DNA of 64,000 nt, taken from Maratus speciosus (taxonomy: Eukaryota > Arthropoda > Arachnida > Araneae > Salticidae). The DNA lies in assembly GCA_963932465.1 (NCBI GenBank), contig OZ010794.1, forward strand, positions 442,061,502-442,125,501. Direction: 5' to 3'. Positions within the stretch are counted from its first letter, which is position 1, and each line of letters starts with the position of its first letter. Under the pieces are notes generated by a model. That model was not told the origin of the DNA. It made no database searches and saw only the letters and a program-made list of their open reading frames with translations. The position numbers and the translations under genes were made by a program. Shown here in pieces: positions 1 to 12,098 of the stretch.

Positions 1-1709
1 TGCAGCCAGTATCCTTATTTGTAAGGGGTTTTGGAGAATTATTACTCCTTGTGGGATACAATATGTGACAAATAAAAACCAATGTAATGAAAAGCAAACA
101 TAATACGTTTAGCATTTATGTGTTTAAAGGTTTCATAGAAAAGCTTCTTTATAATATAAGGTATTTTCAATACAACTTATTAGTTTTTTAAATACTGTGG
201 GAGGAATTTTGAAATGTCACCTTCTTTTGCTGCTGCAGTGTTTATACAAATTAAGGGCTGTGCATATATAAAATTATCATTTTAATGTGTGTGGGAGGGG
301 GGGGGGGGAACCTGACATTTGATTGTCATAAGATATTTTTGGGGAAAGTTTTTTTTTTTTTTTAATCGAAACGATATTTTTTGTTTTAGTGCTTTAATTT
401 TTTCTTTACATCAAAATAGTCTTATACCTTTTTAAATAGTAAGTGTAGTTAGATGTTAAATGATATACAGTTGTTTAAATGTAAAATCATATCTTTATGC
501 AAACGCAAACATATAAAAATAAAAAGGATTTTTAAACATTGATGATGATTTCATTAAGGTGTGTGTGTGTGTATGGGGAGGGGGGGTGTCGAGGAATGAT
601 AACGTATGATATTGTAAGTGATGGGGTGGGGACTAAAATTACCTAAATGTTGATAACATTATATATGTACAACACCATACAATAGTTTTAGAACGGGAGT
701 AAAATTATTGCAAATTTAAAACAATTATCAGATTTCTCAGCCCTATTTTCAACCATCTGCTATAGTTTATAATTTTAAAAAAATGTTATTTAATTTTCTA
801 ATGCAACTTTTTCTTTTATATTGCCACAAAAAAAAAAAAAAAATGGGTATGAGCATTATTTTTATAAATCAATTAAAAATCAGACTCACTGTATTTTCAC
901 ATGCAAAAATGGCATCATTTTGAACAGATAATGCATATTTTTCATATATAAATTTTTAAGCCTTTACTATAAGTGTTACCATAGTACCTTTATTTAAATG
1001 TAACATCACGACTAAAAGTATATAGAAAATGGCGTCATTTTCATGTAATCATTATAGATTTAATTTTCACAAGCGATAATGTAAGTTTCCATTTAAAAAT
1101 ATTGTTTTATCATCAGGTGAGGACAATAATTTCTCTTCTGAAATTAATGTCCATTATCTATAAAGTAAAAGCTTTATTTTCAAACTGTCCAAAAGTAAAA
1201 TTTCACGAAATGTTACATTTAGTTCCTTTTTTTTCCAGTTACATGTGCCAAAGAAATTCTGTATTCTCCCTTATAAAACAGCGGGAATTTATTATTATTG
1301 TGTCAAAGTAATTAATTTTTTCCTCGTTGTCGTTTTAAAGATTTATTGCTCAGAACGTAGTGTCACAGATGATAATAATATAAATCATGAGAGATGAGAC
1401 AGGCAGTTAACTGTTGCACCAGAGAGTGGTGTTGCCGTAGCAACATCATACGCTCTGCTGCAATGTGAAATGAGTGGTAACCTGATTACTGGTGATGTCT
1501 TCGATTAGGTTTTCCATCAGTGTTGGTATTCATTTCACATTGTAGCAACATAATGTCAACATTAAAGCCAAACCATACATATAACAATTAAGAAAACAAA
1601 AGTAAGCTCCTACTGTCATTTTTTAAATGAAGAATTGAAGCAGTTATCTCTTTTGTCAGGGGGTCGTCCCTGCCCTCCTGGACCCCTGTTTAAGGTAATT
1701 TCTGAACAC
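1..1709. other. AT-rich non-coding sequence, no gene seen
   Basis: I see no gene here. The stretch holds a G run near 297-308, a short GT run near 560, several poly-A and poly-T tracts, and one imperfect 18-bp inverted repeat (1456-1473 against 1530-1547, one mismatch). The short open frame at 1102-1311 is AT-rich and resembles no family I know. Confidence 0.6.
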
Positions 1710-1713
1710 TTAA

Positions 1714-2384
1714 GGGACAGTTTCCCTTTTCAACAATTTTCTTTATTTTAAATATGATTCAAATGGTGAACTCACTGAATTTCAATGTTCAACTAAAAGT
1801 ACATTTTGAAAAAATTTTATAAAAATTTGAATTTTTTTAAATCTCTACTACTTTTTAAAAAAATTGATATTTTTGCCCTTTTTTTTTTTTTTTTTAGATT
1901 TTCAAATGTGTACTACACAAACTTGCACATGGATTTTTAGACATATCTAATATTACATTTATTATGATTTTTTTTACTGATATATATATAGTGCAAAACG
2001 ATGAAATCTAACATATCTTCATATACTTTTTTTTTTTTTTTTTTTTAATAACAAAAAACCTAAATGCTAATTCCATGCGCAGATTTATCACATATGTAAT
2101 AAAGAACATGCACCAAAAAAAAAACTTAAAAATCTCTATCTCAAATACAGAAAAAGCCTTAAAACATGAAAGTGAAGAAAATATGAAAATGGAGAAAAAG
2201 CATTTAAAGTTTTAATTTGTGTGGTAATTGCGCTGAGTGTTTTAACAAAATTTACAATACCTCGCGATATATTTACGGTATGGATAAAAATGAGGTATCA
2301 AAATATTTACAATTAAACAGGCTTTCATTTAATATTAAAAAAGAAAAATCAATTTTTTGACCAATTTTAAGGTAAACTGCCCCC
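1714..2384. mobile_element. TTAA-flanked DNA transposon or MITE (piggyBac/Kolobok-like)
   Basis: TTAA occurs at 1710-1713 and 2385-2388, directly outside related inverted ends. The left end reads GGGACAGTTTCCC and the right end, reverse-complemented, reads GGGGGCAGTTTACC. The interior is AT-rich and has no transposase. TTAA targets are typical of piggyBac and Kolobok elements; which of the two applies is inference. Confidence 0.5.
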
Positions 2385-2775
2385 TTAAATCAAAGGGAAA
2401 AATAAATGTAATTTTTATTTTGTGGAAAGGAGGGATCGTACCCCTTTCCCAGACATTAACAAAAAAAAAAAAGATTCATTTTCTCTCTGTGTTTCATTAT
2501 TTTAAACTGTTTGAAAATAAATTTTATTTTTTTCAGAGTCAGAGAAAAAGAAAATTAGGGGGCAATTGCATTTTCTTGCTTTCCTTGTGGGCAATGAGCT
2601 TAGAAAAACGCGTAATTTTTATTAATTTACACGTAATTAATGTCTGTGCAAAAGAAATTACGGCGCAAACAATTCTGACACGTTCATTTCGATACGAATA
2701 CGAACGTAAACAAACAAACACGACTGTCCCTCCCTTCCCCCAACCTGCAAATATACGCATGCGCAAGCCAAGTTC

Positions 2776-3232
2776 TTATGCCGTAGTGTGGACGCAATTT
2801 TTTCGATTCTTGGACCTGAAAGACCCAACAGACCTGACAGGCCACATAGTGTAAACGCAGCATAACTGAGCACCGAAATTACAATTTTCGGACAGTTTCC
2901 GGAGTTCTGCAACAAAGTCAGCGATACTTTCATTTTGTCGTTGGTCCCTTTTGTTAAACTTGAATCGACACAATATTTCAGATGGTTTTGGCGAAAAAAT
3001 GTCCATCCAACGTCAATAGCAGATCAGGAAAATTCACAGCATCCGGGGAATTCGGGGTACACAAAGAACGTATTAAAGAATATAGTGCTGACCCGGCCAC
3101 ACTGAGAAAAATAGCACGCTTTTTAACGGCATCATCAATTCCATTTGCTGCAAAATAGAAACCCAAGCGTTCCTTGTATTCCGCCCAATTAGTTTTTCCT
3201 ATTAGAAATTCTTCTAGTTCACCGAGAGACAT
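2776..3232 (-). pseudogene. Ty3/Gypsy-type Gag fragment, frameshifted
   Basis: This is a relic of the capsid protein of an LTR retrotransposon. The start at 3232 opens a frame with the usual Gypsy Gag pattern: an N-terminal W-x-E-Y-x-E-R-L-x-F-Y-F-x-A-N block, then a hydrophobic LLSV-like helix. A frameshift near 2995, in a run of A's, moves the reading into a second frame that carries the PKP and ES-ADFVAELRKLSE-C-FG block. Similarity to Gag stops near 2870, and the sequence beyond is unrelated. The 5' leader at 3233-3350 includes TGGCGACGAGCG (from 3345, minus strand), which resembles a Gypsy primer-binding site. No LTR or pol is present; a MITE begins a few bases beyond the leader. It is a dead fragment. 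Confidence 0.75.
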
Positions 3233-3333
3233 TATGCACTTGCCAACAAAGAACGAATCGAAACTAAAATAGTTCAGTTCAGAAAAACTAAAGAATAAAA
3301 CATCACTTCAATAAAAATGAATCGGTTTGTTCT

Positions 3334-3345
3334 CGCTCGTCGCCA
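3334..3345 (-). other. Putative primer-binding site of the Gypsy remnant
   Basis: The minus-strand sequence TGGCGACGAGCG lies upstream of the gag start and resembles the tRNA-complementary site found just inside the 5' LTR of many Gypsy elements. The expected LTR is missing, because the MITE at 3364 begins about 20 bases away. Confidence 0.45.
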
Positions 3346-3363
3346 GTGTTAAATACTTTCGGA

Positions 3364-3553
3364 ACAGATGTCATATTCGCCCCATATTGGCGCGATTTTT
3401 TTCTGTCGCCAATATCATATAGGTAACAGGTACTTAACTTGCGCCAAAGTGCTTGATGTGGTAACCCGGATTATGTTGTTTATGCTGTTGATGTTTTCGC
3501 CAAATTGGCAACCGAAAAAAATCGCGCCAATATGGGGCGAATATGACATCTGT
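3364..3553. mobile_element. Palindromic MITE with ACAGATGTCATATTCGCC ends
   Basis: Two ~40-bp arms (3364 onward, and back from 3553) are near-perfect inverted copies that start ACAGATGTCATATTCGCCCC. The centre is about 110 bp of unique sequence. I see no convincing TSD. A smaller palindrome at 4941-5014 shares the ACAGATGTCATAT terminal motif, so this is a family. Confidence 0.7.
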
Positions 3554-3901
3554 ACCATACTTTCATAATGGAATGACGCTGGAAATAAGAAATGAATCAT
3601 TTGCAACATTAATTTAATTTTGCACGGACAAAGACATCAACATACAAGCTACAGAAGCAGAACTGAAACTTTTTACAGACGAACTCTCAAACCCAGGAGA
3701 GTTTTTACATTTAGACCATGGAGGCAATACAGAACTGTAGAAGTCAATAAGTTCGTAGAGTCAATACATGACATTTATAAACATAAATCTTTCTACAAAA
3801 TATTCTCGTTCTTTCTTACGATTTTCTGACCAATTTCGTCGAATCATTTTTACGGTCTAGTTTTTACGCAACAAAAAATTATTCTAAATTGTATAATTCA
3901 A

Positions 3902-3931
3902 ATGGCATCACACCCATTCTTCGCAATCTAA
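3902..3931 (+). promoter_or_regulatory. Candidate 9-codon upstream ORF in the cni 5' leader
   Basis: ATG at 3902 opens a nine-codon frame (MASHPFFAI) that stops with TAA at 3929-3931. It is in the same frame as cni and ends three bases before the cni ATG at 3935. If the transcript starts upstream of 3902, this small ORF would be scanned first and could reduce initiation. The transcription start is not visible, so function is unproven. Confidence 0.4.
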
Positions 3932-3934
3932 AAC

Positions 3935-4015
3935 ATGGCGTTTACTTTTGCGGCTTTCTGCTACATTGTAGCTCTAATATTAACTGCATTCTTAATTTTC
4001 TTCGCTGTATATCAC
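3935..4015 (+). CDS. cni: cornichon exon 1 (coding part, with start codon)
   Basis: Cornichon proteins are small ER-membrane cargo receptors. They load TGF-alpha-like growth factors and, for some paralogues, glutamate receptors into COPII vesicles. The exon encodes 27 residues starting MAFTFAAFCYIVALILTAFL, which matches the conserved N-terminus and first membrane helix of the family. The start is fixed by this match and by the AAACATGG context. A consensus donor, GTAAG, follows at 4016, and the codon phase is 0, which fits exon 2 exactly. In-frame TAA codons just upstream rule out extension. The remaining exons are at 36220 and 51513. Whether this is the single-copy cni or a CNIH1/4-type paralogue cannot be settled from this exon, but with exons 2 and 3 it matches the cni/CNIH1-3 branch. 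Confidence 0.94.
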
Positions 4016-4442
4016 GTAAGTATAGTGTTAGGAATAACAACATTCATTTGCTCATTACAGATTATGAATCTGATATTTAATCTTGACTGCCGTAATATTT
4101 AAACAAAGCTATTTATTCATGTACCTAATAAAATTTTGAATGTTTATTTTGTTTATATTTACTTAATTGTTCTAAAGTTTGATTTTTCTTGTTCAGTTTA
4201 AATGTAGTCTTAACATAATTCTAATTTTTAGCTATGCGCTGTTTTATTTTACAGAATTGTGTTTATATTTTATTTACTGTTATTATTTTAAAAGTAATAA
4301 CAGGAGCACTAAAGTAGTAGTTAAATAATCTTGTTTTTAATAGATTTTTTGAAATTGATTCCTCAGTTGTATTACTCTTTTTTTGTAATTGGTGACATAT
4401 TTGTTAAGAATGTATAAAAAGCAGTTAATTGCAAGATGATTG

Positions 4443-4486
<44 letters not shown>

Positions 4487-4559
4487 ACCATTATAAGAGA
4501 AAACTTTCTATAACAAAAGAATCGACGCACCAAGAAGGAGTTGTCCGTTTGTAATGAAA

Positions 4560-4870
4560 TATCAGTACTTGTTAGTTATCTCGTCGACCAATTTCGCCAA
4601 ATTATACTAATTGACATAATTTTTATTTTAAATAACGAAAGAACAAATAAATTAGTATAACATTAATAAAAATACAAGTAAAACGTCGAAATAAAACTCA
4701 CTTGATGACGTAAACACGTGTTGTCAAGTGAATGGACATTTACGATCAACCATTATTGGCATTTAATCTTACAACTTGGTCAATGGGATAACGAACAAGC
4801 ATCGAAATATTGTATGCAAAGATGTTTCGACCAAGCATGCAAATTATTAAAATTTGACATTCAAGAAATG
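4560..4870. repeat. Dispersed repeat related to the flanks of the Merlin remnant
   Basis: Segments such as the ACGAAAGAA...CTTGATGAC block and the ATCTTA...TTGGT block recur in diverged form near 24460-24540 and 27770-28020, which flank the ISXO2 transposase remnant. The open frame at 4718-5074 lies partly in this repeat and partly in the palindrome at 4941, and shows no known domain. A decayed non-autonomous Merlin relative is possible. Confidence 0.4.
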
Positions 4871-4940
4871 AATAGCGGAAGAATTTGCATAAGAACTACA
4901 CATCCAGCAGGTGTACATGTACGGAACTATTCTCCATCTG

Positions 4941-5014
4941 GGCACAGATGTCATATATGCACCACGTTGGTACGAAAAATCATACCAACGTGGTGCGTAA
5001 ATGGCATCTGTGCC
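4941..5014. mobile_element. 74-bp palindromic mini-MITE
   Basis: Almost the whole segment folds on itself. GGCACAGATGTCATATATGC on the left pairs with the sequence ending at 5014, with two or three mismatches. It shares the ACAGATGTCATAT end with the MITE at 3364-3553. Confidence 0.7.
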
Positions 5015-5164
5015 ACATTCGTGCTCATTAAGAGCATATTTCACAGTTTGAAAAAAGTTGAGTCATTGAACTGAAAGAGACTGGATAGGCGAATCGAAGA
5101 ATCATTTGACATCTGTGTCAAAGGGATGTAATGATTGTTTGTTTGTTTACTTATTGAGCACATA

Positions 5165-6810
5165 GGGTAGATGTGCCAATAATGGACACCCTTCCAGTAA
5201 TGGACACCCCTTGATGTTTTTGGTTCATAAAAAAATAACTAATAGATATTTAGCTTTAATTATTTTTTTTATAATTCCCCCTTGTATGTTTTATAAAACT
5301 ATGTTATTGTTGACACTTTTAATCAAACCAATCAGGAAGCCGAAAATAATGTTTCAAAGTTTTGCTGTTTTTCTGTGAAAATCTCAATGAAGAGGTTAAG
5401 AGTTGGCTTCGTGTAATTAATTTATATATTATTTATTTTCTTGCAAAATTCGAATGTTTTTGTTTGAGTAGCAATAGAAAACTTTGAATTTTATATACTA
5501 ATGGCTATTTATAAAATTTCATTTCTTTTTAATGTTTTAAGAGGGGTGTCCATTACTGGGATGGTTAATTAGTCATTTTCCAGTAATGGACACCCCATGT
5601 AGACATTGCTAAAAATGCAATTTTAGTAATGTTTATAGTGCATAAGATACTTTGGCTTAACTGCAAACCTAAATAATCAAATTTAATTTTTAAATTATAC
5701 TTACCAAAATGTAATAACACCAAAACTTTTATAAATAGCTGCTTTTAAGTTATTTTATGTGATTAATAAAATTTCGATATTTTATTTTATTTATTATTAT
5801 TATTTTCTATGTAGTATATATATATATACCTCACATATTTTACAATCTAGCAATCAAACCAGCCAGGAAGCAGAAAATACTGTTTAAGAGCACAGTCAAA
5901 GAGGGGCTCATAGGGCTTAATCCCTCTTCGTTTAAATAAAAGCAATTAAGTTACAGAAGCTATTAAAAATCCATTTTCTGTCTTAAATGTTTCCTTATTA
6001 AAAAAAAAAAAAAAATGTAATACATTAATGAAAGTTATAGGTTAATATTCAAGAAACTAGTAAATCTGCAGATCAGTGACCTCAAACATCAGTTCTACAG
6101 TTTTATTTTGAAATTATTTTATTTAGTATTTAAAATATTCAACTCACAATATCATTTCTTTCATATTTGTAATATTAATTATTATAAATGATGTATCAAG
6201 TAATCTCTGGAAGATTGTTAAAAATAGTGACACAAAACTAAACATTAATATTCCAAAACTTTTTTTTTATACCTTTTAAAATCCACCACTGTTTCAATAA
6301 TTTGATAGCTGTAATTGTCTGATATTTAGTATTTTAACTATCCATCTAAAATAATTAAAACATCGATCTTCTGATAATTACAATAATTGATGTAAACAGT
6401 AAATGATTATCACAAATATTTTATTAATTACTGGTATCCTAATTGTTAAATTTATTTTTAAATAACTATTTTGTTTCATTAGTATGTATTCATTACATTC
6501 TGGTTCTAAATACAGTCATATAAACAATTATATTTATTACTTTTTATGGGGTGTTCATTACTGGAACAGAGGGTGTCCACTACTGGGCCAGAGGGTGTCC
6601 ATTACTGGGCTTTTGGGTGTTTTGATATATTTCTGTTATTTAAAATTAAATTTCTATTCATATGGGGAAATGAGGCTATAAGAATGGTTAAATATTGTTG
6701 ATAGGTTAATATAATATTGAAAAAACTGGAATATAATAATTATAACTATTAATAAAAAAATAATTTTTAAAGAAATTCCTTAAGGGTGTCCATTACTGGC
6801 ACATCTACCC
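5165..6810. mobile_element. TA-flanked DNA transposon with repeated GTCCATTACTGG motifs
   Basis: The ends are inverted copies of GGGTAGATGTGCCARTAATG, and each is flanked by TA (5163-5164 and 6811-6812), as in Tc1/mariner/pogo elements. The motif GGGTGTCCATTACTGG or its complement recurs inside near 5190-5208, 5545-5562, 5580-5596 and 6549-6620. No transposase is recognisable in the AT-rich interior, so it is non-autonomous or fully decayed. Confidence 0.7.
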
Positions 6811-7755
6811 TATATCCAACTAGTGTGCTTGACACCAAGTGCCTGCTTATAACCCATCATCAATATGTAAGGACGGAAGGAAATAGATAACACCAACACC
6901 TGAAGATCACTGAAATAAAAATGAAATATGTCATCTCTTTTTAATCTAAAGCTCTCTTACCTGGAATCGTGAGTTTCGATATGCTTTTAAATTGATAATC
7001 TCAGTGATAATATTTATTTGAAGGAAAACCAGGGTTGCAAAAAAGCCAGCTAAAATGAAAAAAAGCCACGTCGGTGGCTTTTATTGGTTTTAACCGGCTT
7101 TTTTTTTGGCCAAAATTGGCCTTTTTTGGTCAAAATTGTCTTTTATACAGTGAAGCATTTTAATTATAAATGACACATGTGTTTTTACGTGCGAACATTT
7201 TGTATTTTGTTATTTATTATTATTTTTTTAATATATGATCCCATTGTCATCCCATTTTGAAACTTTGTACACATCTAGTTAAAGCATTTTAGCATTCAGA
7301 AAAAAAAAATTATGAAAATTGAAGAATTCGTTTTTTAGTAATTCAAGGTCAAAGGTCAAGTGCCATGACCTTGTAACTTTTTTTTTAAAAAACATTTTGT
7401 GTTTGGTATCATATTAAAGGTCATTTCAAATGCTTTAAAATGATACCATGCCCATGTCTGTACATTAATTAGAATAGGAGTTATGATGATTTTAGTGTTG
7501 CCATCTGACAGTAAATATGTCTTAGTCGGCCATCTTTAACTGGCTATAATTAAAAAACCAATAGCCCTAGAAATCTGAAATTGCAGATTTTTTACTTTCT
7601 CAACCAGTCTAACTATTTCCCTGAATTTTGTAAAATTCAGAGATGGTGAGGGAAACGGCTGTGTTGATTTGACATGGAATGACCCCTGAAGCAAATAGTC
7701 AAGTAGTCATTATTTAGAAAATGTAATTAGAGGTGACATATATTGTATCTAAAAT

Positions 7756-9665
7756 TTGCATAAAATAGCACAAAAAAGCTTAAATTTGCATAAATTTAAA
7801 TATGCAAATTTCTCAAAACCTGGACCACCTAGAGATAAATGGAAAGCATATTCGGAATCAGCGTTAAAAACTGATCTAGAATCAACTAATTTTAGTTCTA
7901 GGGCAAAACCGCTATTGTACAGTGTAATTGAAACAATATTTTGTGCAGAGCAAGAAATAAAACTGAGAGGTGATCATGATAGCGGTACTCTCAGAAACCG
8001 ACAGTAAAAGACTAAGAGCTCTTTTAAGATTTAGAGAAAAGTCTGGAGATGATGAAATGAAATGACATATTATAGACAGCCGTAGAAATGCTATTTACTT
8101 CAGCCCGGACATTCAGAATGAAATCATTCAAATCTGCTCGGATATAGTAGTTACCGAAGAACTAATTACCAAAGTAAATAACGCAATCTGTTTTAGCTCG
8201 ATTGCTGATGAAACTGTACGCATTTCAAGCATAGAATAGCTTGCCCTTTGTGTTTGATATGTGGACTATTTAAAAAATTCACAAACCCCAATAATTCGTT
8301 TATATTCGCCCCAATAAGAATTTTTAGTTTTCATCCTAGTAAATAGCTTGTCCGGCGAAAAATAAACAAACAATATTACAACGTTGTGATAAACTACGTC
8401 TTGACATGCCTAAATGCTCAGCACAGGAGTATGACGAAGCGACCAATATGGCTGGTCATGTTAATGCGGTCCAGTATAGAATTCGTCAAAAGTATCCAAA
8501 CATTACAAATTAGATACATCCATAGTGCAAGCTACCACTTAAACCTTGCATTGTCCAACAGCATACTGATTCCTGCCATCCTAAACTGTCTTGAAAGGGA
8601 AAAAGTTTCACCTCAAGGCAAATTTAGCCCTTTGAGAAGCAATTTCATCATATGTTTCAGAAAATAGCAGAAAACGACTTTTACGCCTTTGCGACACAAA
8701 ATTTATCAAAAAGCATGAATACATATTAACTTGTTTTGAGCTATTAAATGCATTTGCTTAGAAATTATTTAGGAAAACGCCTGGAAGATTTATTTCTTCA
8801 ACAGCTAGAGCTTTCTTGACAGTCATAGAGATGAGTGATTTTCTCATAAGCCTGTTTGTCTGTGACAAGCTTTTCAGTCTGACAAGAGTATTGTCATTTC
8901 TTCTCCAAGAAAAATTTCATAACTTGATATTGGCTGTAAGTCATGCTAAAGGTGTCCTAATTATTTTACTGTAAAATAGAGAAAAGGCAATGGAGATATT
9001 TCGTGAGATATTTAATTCTGCATCAAAACTTGAGTTAAGACGTCTTCAAAACTGAAATAAAGATTCCAAGCCTAACATTTAAGATTGGACAGGACAGACA
9101 ACCCGTGCAAACCCCCATATTACATCCACTGAAGAGTATTACAGGGTCATGGTCTTTATTCCCTGTCCCTGTGTAGAAAGTCTCATTCAAAATTTGAATG
9201 ACAGATTCATTTCGAATGACGACATTCTAACAAATTTCCAGGTACTTCTTCCATTGTTTGCTTCTCCAGAAAAATCAAGCAAATTAGAGAATCTCTCTCA
9301 ATGTTTTGACGATAAAGTGCCAATCTCAATGTTTATCTCAAGTGAAAGCTGAGTATGAATTATGGTACGAGAGATTTGCTTATGTTTACACAAACACAGA
9401 GGTCCTAAAAGTTTTAGGGTTCTGTAATGCAACGTATTACAATACGATCAAATAGTAGTTGACAGTCTTGGCTACAATCCCGGTAACAGCAGCCAGTGCT
9501 GAAAGTTCTTTTTCGACAATGAAAATAACAATGACATGAATCTTTGCCTCGAAGGATTATGGCCAATGAAAGCCTTGCAATGATTGATTTCCATTCATTG
9601 GGATATTACAGTAGATCTTGATAAGATAATCAGCAATCGGAGTCATGATCCGAGAAGAAGTCACT
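7756..9665 (+). pseudogene. Decayed hAT transposase (DUF4371/ZMYM1-like type)
   Basis: Pieces of an RNase-H-like hAT transposase appear in order on the + strand, in shifting frames. Near 7840-8000 the reading has the KAYS...SVIETIFCAEQEIKLRG block. Near 8060-8240 it has the YFSPDIQNEIIQICSDIV and SSIADET block that holds the first catalytic region. Near 8440-8540 it has a NMAG-like segment followed by a YP segment. Near 9480-9560 it has the C-terminal dimerisation signature SAESSFSTMK. Many stops and frameshifts, plus an apparent deletion around 8240-8390, make it non-functional. It lies inside the element bounded by TIRs at 7030 and 12098, so it was probably that element's own transposase. 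Confidence 0.8.
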
Positions 9666-10999
9666 AAGATTGCTTTTGTAGCACAAGTAAATTTATTGTA
9701 CCAAGAGTAGTGCATTTATAGTTATTGTAATCAGAGAATGTGAAGTATAAATATATTTTTTATGATTAATCTGTAACAATTTTTTCTTTGGAAAAAATAA
9801 AGCGTGCAATTAATTTCATCTATGGATTAATCATTTTAAGACCCCGCGCTCGTAATGCGAGACACTCTCACGTTAATATTTATCCTGTGTTTTAAACCTA
9901 TTCAAATTATTTTTTGCATTTCAATATTTTTTAACTTTTTTCCTTATAGATACATGAAGTTCATCTCAAACATTGTTAATTTGTACTTTGTTGCTTTCGT
10001 TGTAGTTTTTTTTTCTGCAAAACACTTCTGATTTCCGAACCGGTCGAGAAACTGCTCTTGAAAACCAAAAATTGTATCAGAATTCGAAAATACACGAAAT
10101 AATAATTTTTGACATGGTCATCAATTAATTATTCATTGCAGGAATGTACTTTAGGTTAAACCTTGTTTATTTGTTTAATTTCGCTTTAAATTATGCAAAT
10201 TACTGCTGTCAGATCAGAAAAAATTTCAAGATTGAGCCCCTCCTGAAAGAAAATCCTGGCTACGGGCCTGAATGAAGACATTAATATTGGAATAAAAGGC
10301 CATACAAAGTGCCTTCTCTGGTTTACACTGACCTTAACACACTTTTTTCTTCATTTTTACTGCTTTATATAATTAAAAAGGACAATGCTTGCTTAGTTAT
10401 ATATTTAATTAACTAATTTTAAGGGATATATTAATATGCAAGTCTTATTTTATTTCTCATAAACATTTACTTAAAATCACACATAAAGTCATTTAATAAA
10501 AACATTTATCTTTATTAAAACAGTATTATGAATAACATATGCATGAATTGAATATGCACTATTTTAAATTGCAACTAGCTTTTCAAAATTCTAATTCAAC
10601 AAGTTTTATTTAGAGATTTTTTTTTTTAATTGTTCTTATTTTATGAACTTACATGTACTAAAATTTCCTCAAATGTTATATCCTTCGTAATTTCTCTTTC
10701 AACATTGTTCATTCTATGATTTTAATATGTCCGTATGGACATATCTGAAATACGTTACATAACAGCTTAGTTGCAGAAAAACTGTTTGCATGTATCATTT
10801 TTATAAGTTAGAATATCAATTGCTTATTACTGGGTGTTCTCAAGTATTATATAAGATAATTTCTGTTATTAAATACATATGCTATTTAGTTTTTATCAAT
10901 TTTAAAAATAAATATCAGTATGTAAGAATGTTTCTATTTTGATGTGTGGCATTTTCTTATTTTTTCATATAATCATTAAAATGTGTGGTATGTGTAGCA

Positions 11000-12098
11000 G
11001 GGTTGCAAAAAAGTCGGCTAAAATTAAAAAAAAGCCAAGCCAGTGGCTTTTATTGGTTTTAACCGGCTTTTCTTGGCCGTAATTGGCTTTTATGCAATGA
11101 AACATTGTAATTATAAACTACACATTTTAAAGTGTTTTTAATTAGTTTTAATGACATTTAATTGATTTAGAGTTGTTTTAATAAGTAACCCAATTTCTCA
11201 ACAATGAGGACATTAATACTGGAATAAAACTTAGATGATTTTGCTAGTGATTTGAAGTCGGAATTGAAAATATGTTAAATTTTAAAAGGGCCATACCAAA
11301 TGCCAATTTTTTCATTTTTACTGCTGTATAAAATTAAAGAGGACAATGGTTACTTACTTAGTTACATGTTTTATTACTTAATTTTAAGAGCTATTAATAG
11401 ACAAGTCTTATTTTATTTCTAATAAACATTTAAAATTATACATAGTCATATTAATATATATAAACACCATTTCTCACCATTAAAAACATTATGAATAGCA
11501 TATGCATGAATATGCTTAGCAACAAGCTTTTCAAAATTTTATTTAGAGAATTTTTTTTTCTTGTTTAAATGCTCTATTTTTTACACACTTATGTACCACT
11601 CTTCTCAAATATTATATCTTTTCTAATTTCTCTTCGAACATTTATAATTTAATCTTCTATATGGACACATAAGAATGTTTCCATTTTGATGTGCTACATT
11701 TTGTCATTAATTAAATATAATCTTTAAAATGTGTAGTATATGTGGAGCTATGTAATATAGAATTTCAAAACACCAGTTTGGAGCCTAACTTATATTCTTT
11801 TCAATGTTTATATATATATATTTTTTTTTCAGACAGAATGCCTTCACAGTTGCCTTCTAGAAGTTATAAAGACTTATTTATTTGATAAAATTTAATAGAA
11901 ACCTATAATTTTTTTTAATAGAAAATATTTATAAGTGTGTTAAAAATTAATTGATCCAAATTTAAAACAAATTTACTGTAAACCAACTTTAAAAAATAAA
12001 AACAGTCTTTTTTTAATAAAAGCCGGCTTTTTCAAAGTGGTTAAAACCAAAAAAAGCCAGCCAGCTTTTTTTGGCCTGGCTAAAAGCCGGCAACCCTG
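11000..12098. mobile_element. Internal short hAT derivative sharing the right end
   Basis: A second copy of the left terminus, CAGGGTTGCAAAAAAGTCGG, starts at 11000. It is followed by a subterminal region homologous to 10250-10990 and then by the right end at 12098. The eight bases before 11000 do not match those after 12098, so this is a nested or tandem derivative rather than an independent clean insertion. Confidence 0.6.

Larger units (their letters stand above)
7030..12098. mobile_element. hAT transposon with exact 8-bp TSD
   Basis: The left end CAGGGTTGCAAAAAAGCC and the inverted right end CCGGCAACCCTG are flanked by identical AGGAAAAC copies (7022-7029 and 12099-12106). The element interrupts a repeat whose uninterrupted relative is at about 34830-34850. 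It carries a decayed transposase (7756-9665). A second left end at 11000 and a second copy of the 3' subterminal region (about 10250-10990 against 11200-11760) show that a short deletion derivative was inserted or duplicated inside it. Confidence 0.88.

Noticed and set aside
2357..2854. 165-codon frame upstream of the gag relic
   Set aside because: Low-complexity phenylalanine- and lysine-rich translation, overlapping antisense frames, no domain.
3620..3739. Frame reading FTDELSNPGEFLHLDHGGNT before cni, as the last exon of an upstream gene
   Set aside because: It ends in a stop and looks somewhat protein-like, but there is no acceptor site, no recognised family and no matching upstream exon.
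4718..5074. 118-codon frame as a gene or cornichon exon
   Set aside because: It spans a dispersed repeat and a palindromic MITE, and has no similarity to cornichon or another known family.
8386..8667. 93-codon frame as an independent gene
   Set aside because: It overlaps the decayed DUF4371-type transposase; the informative reading is in another frame.
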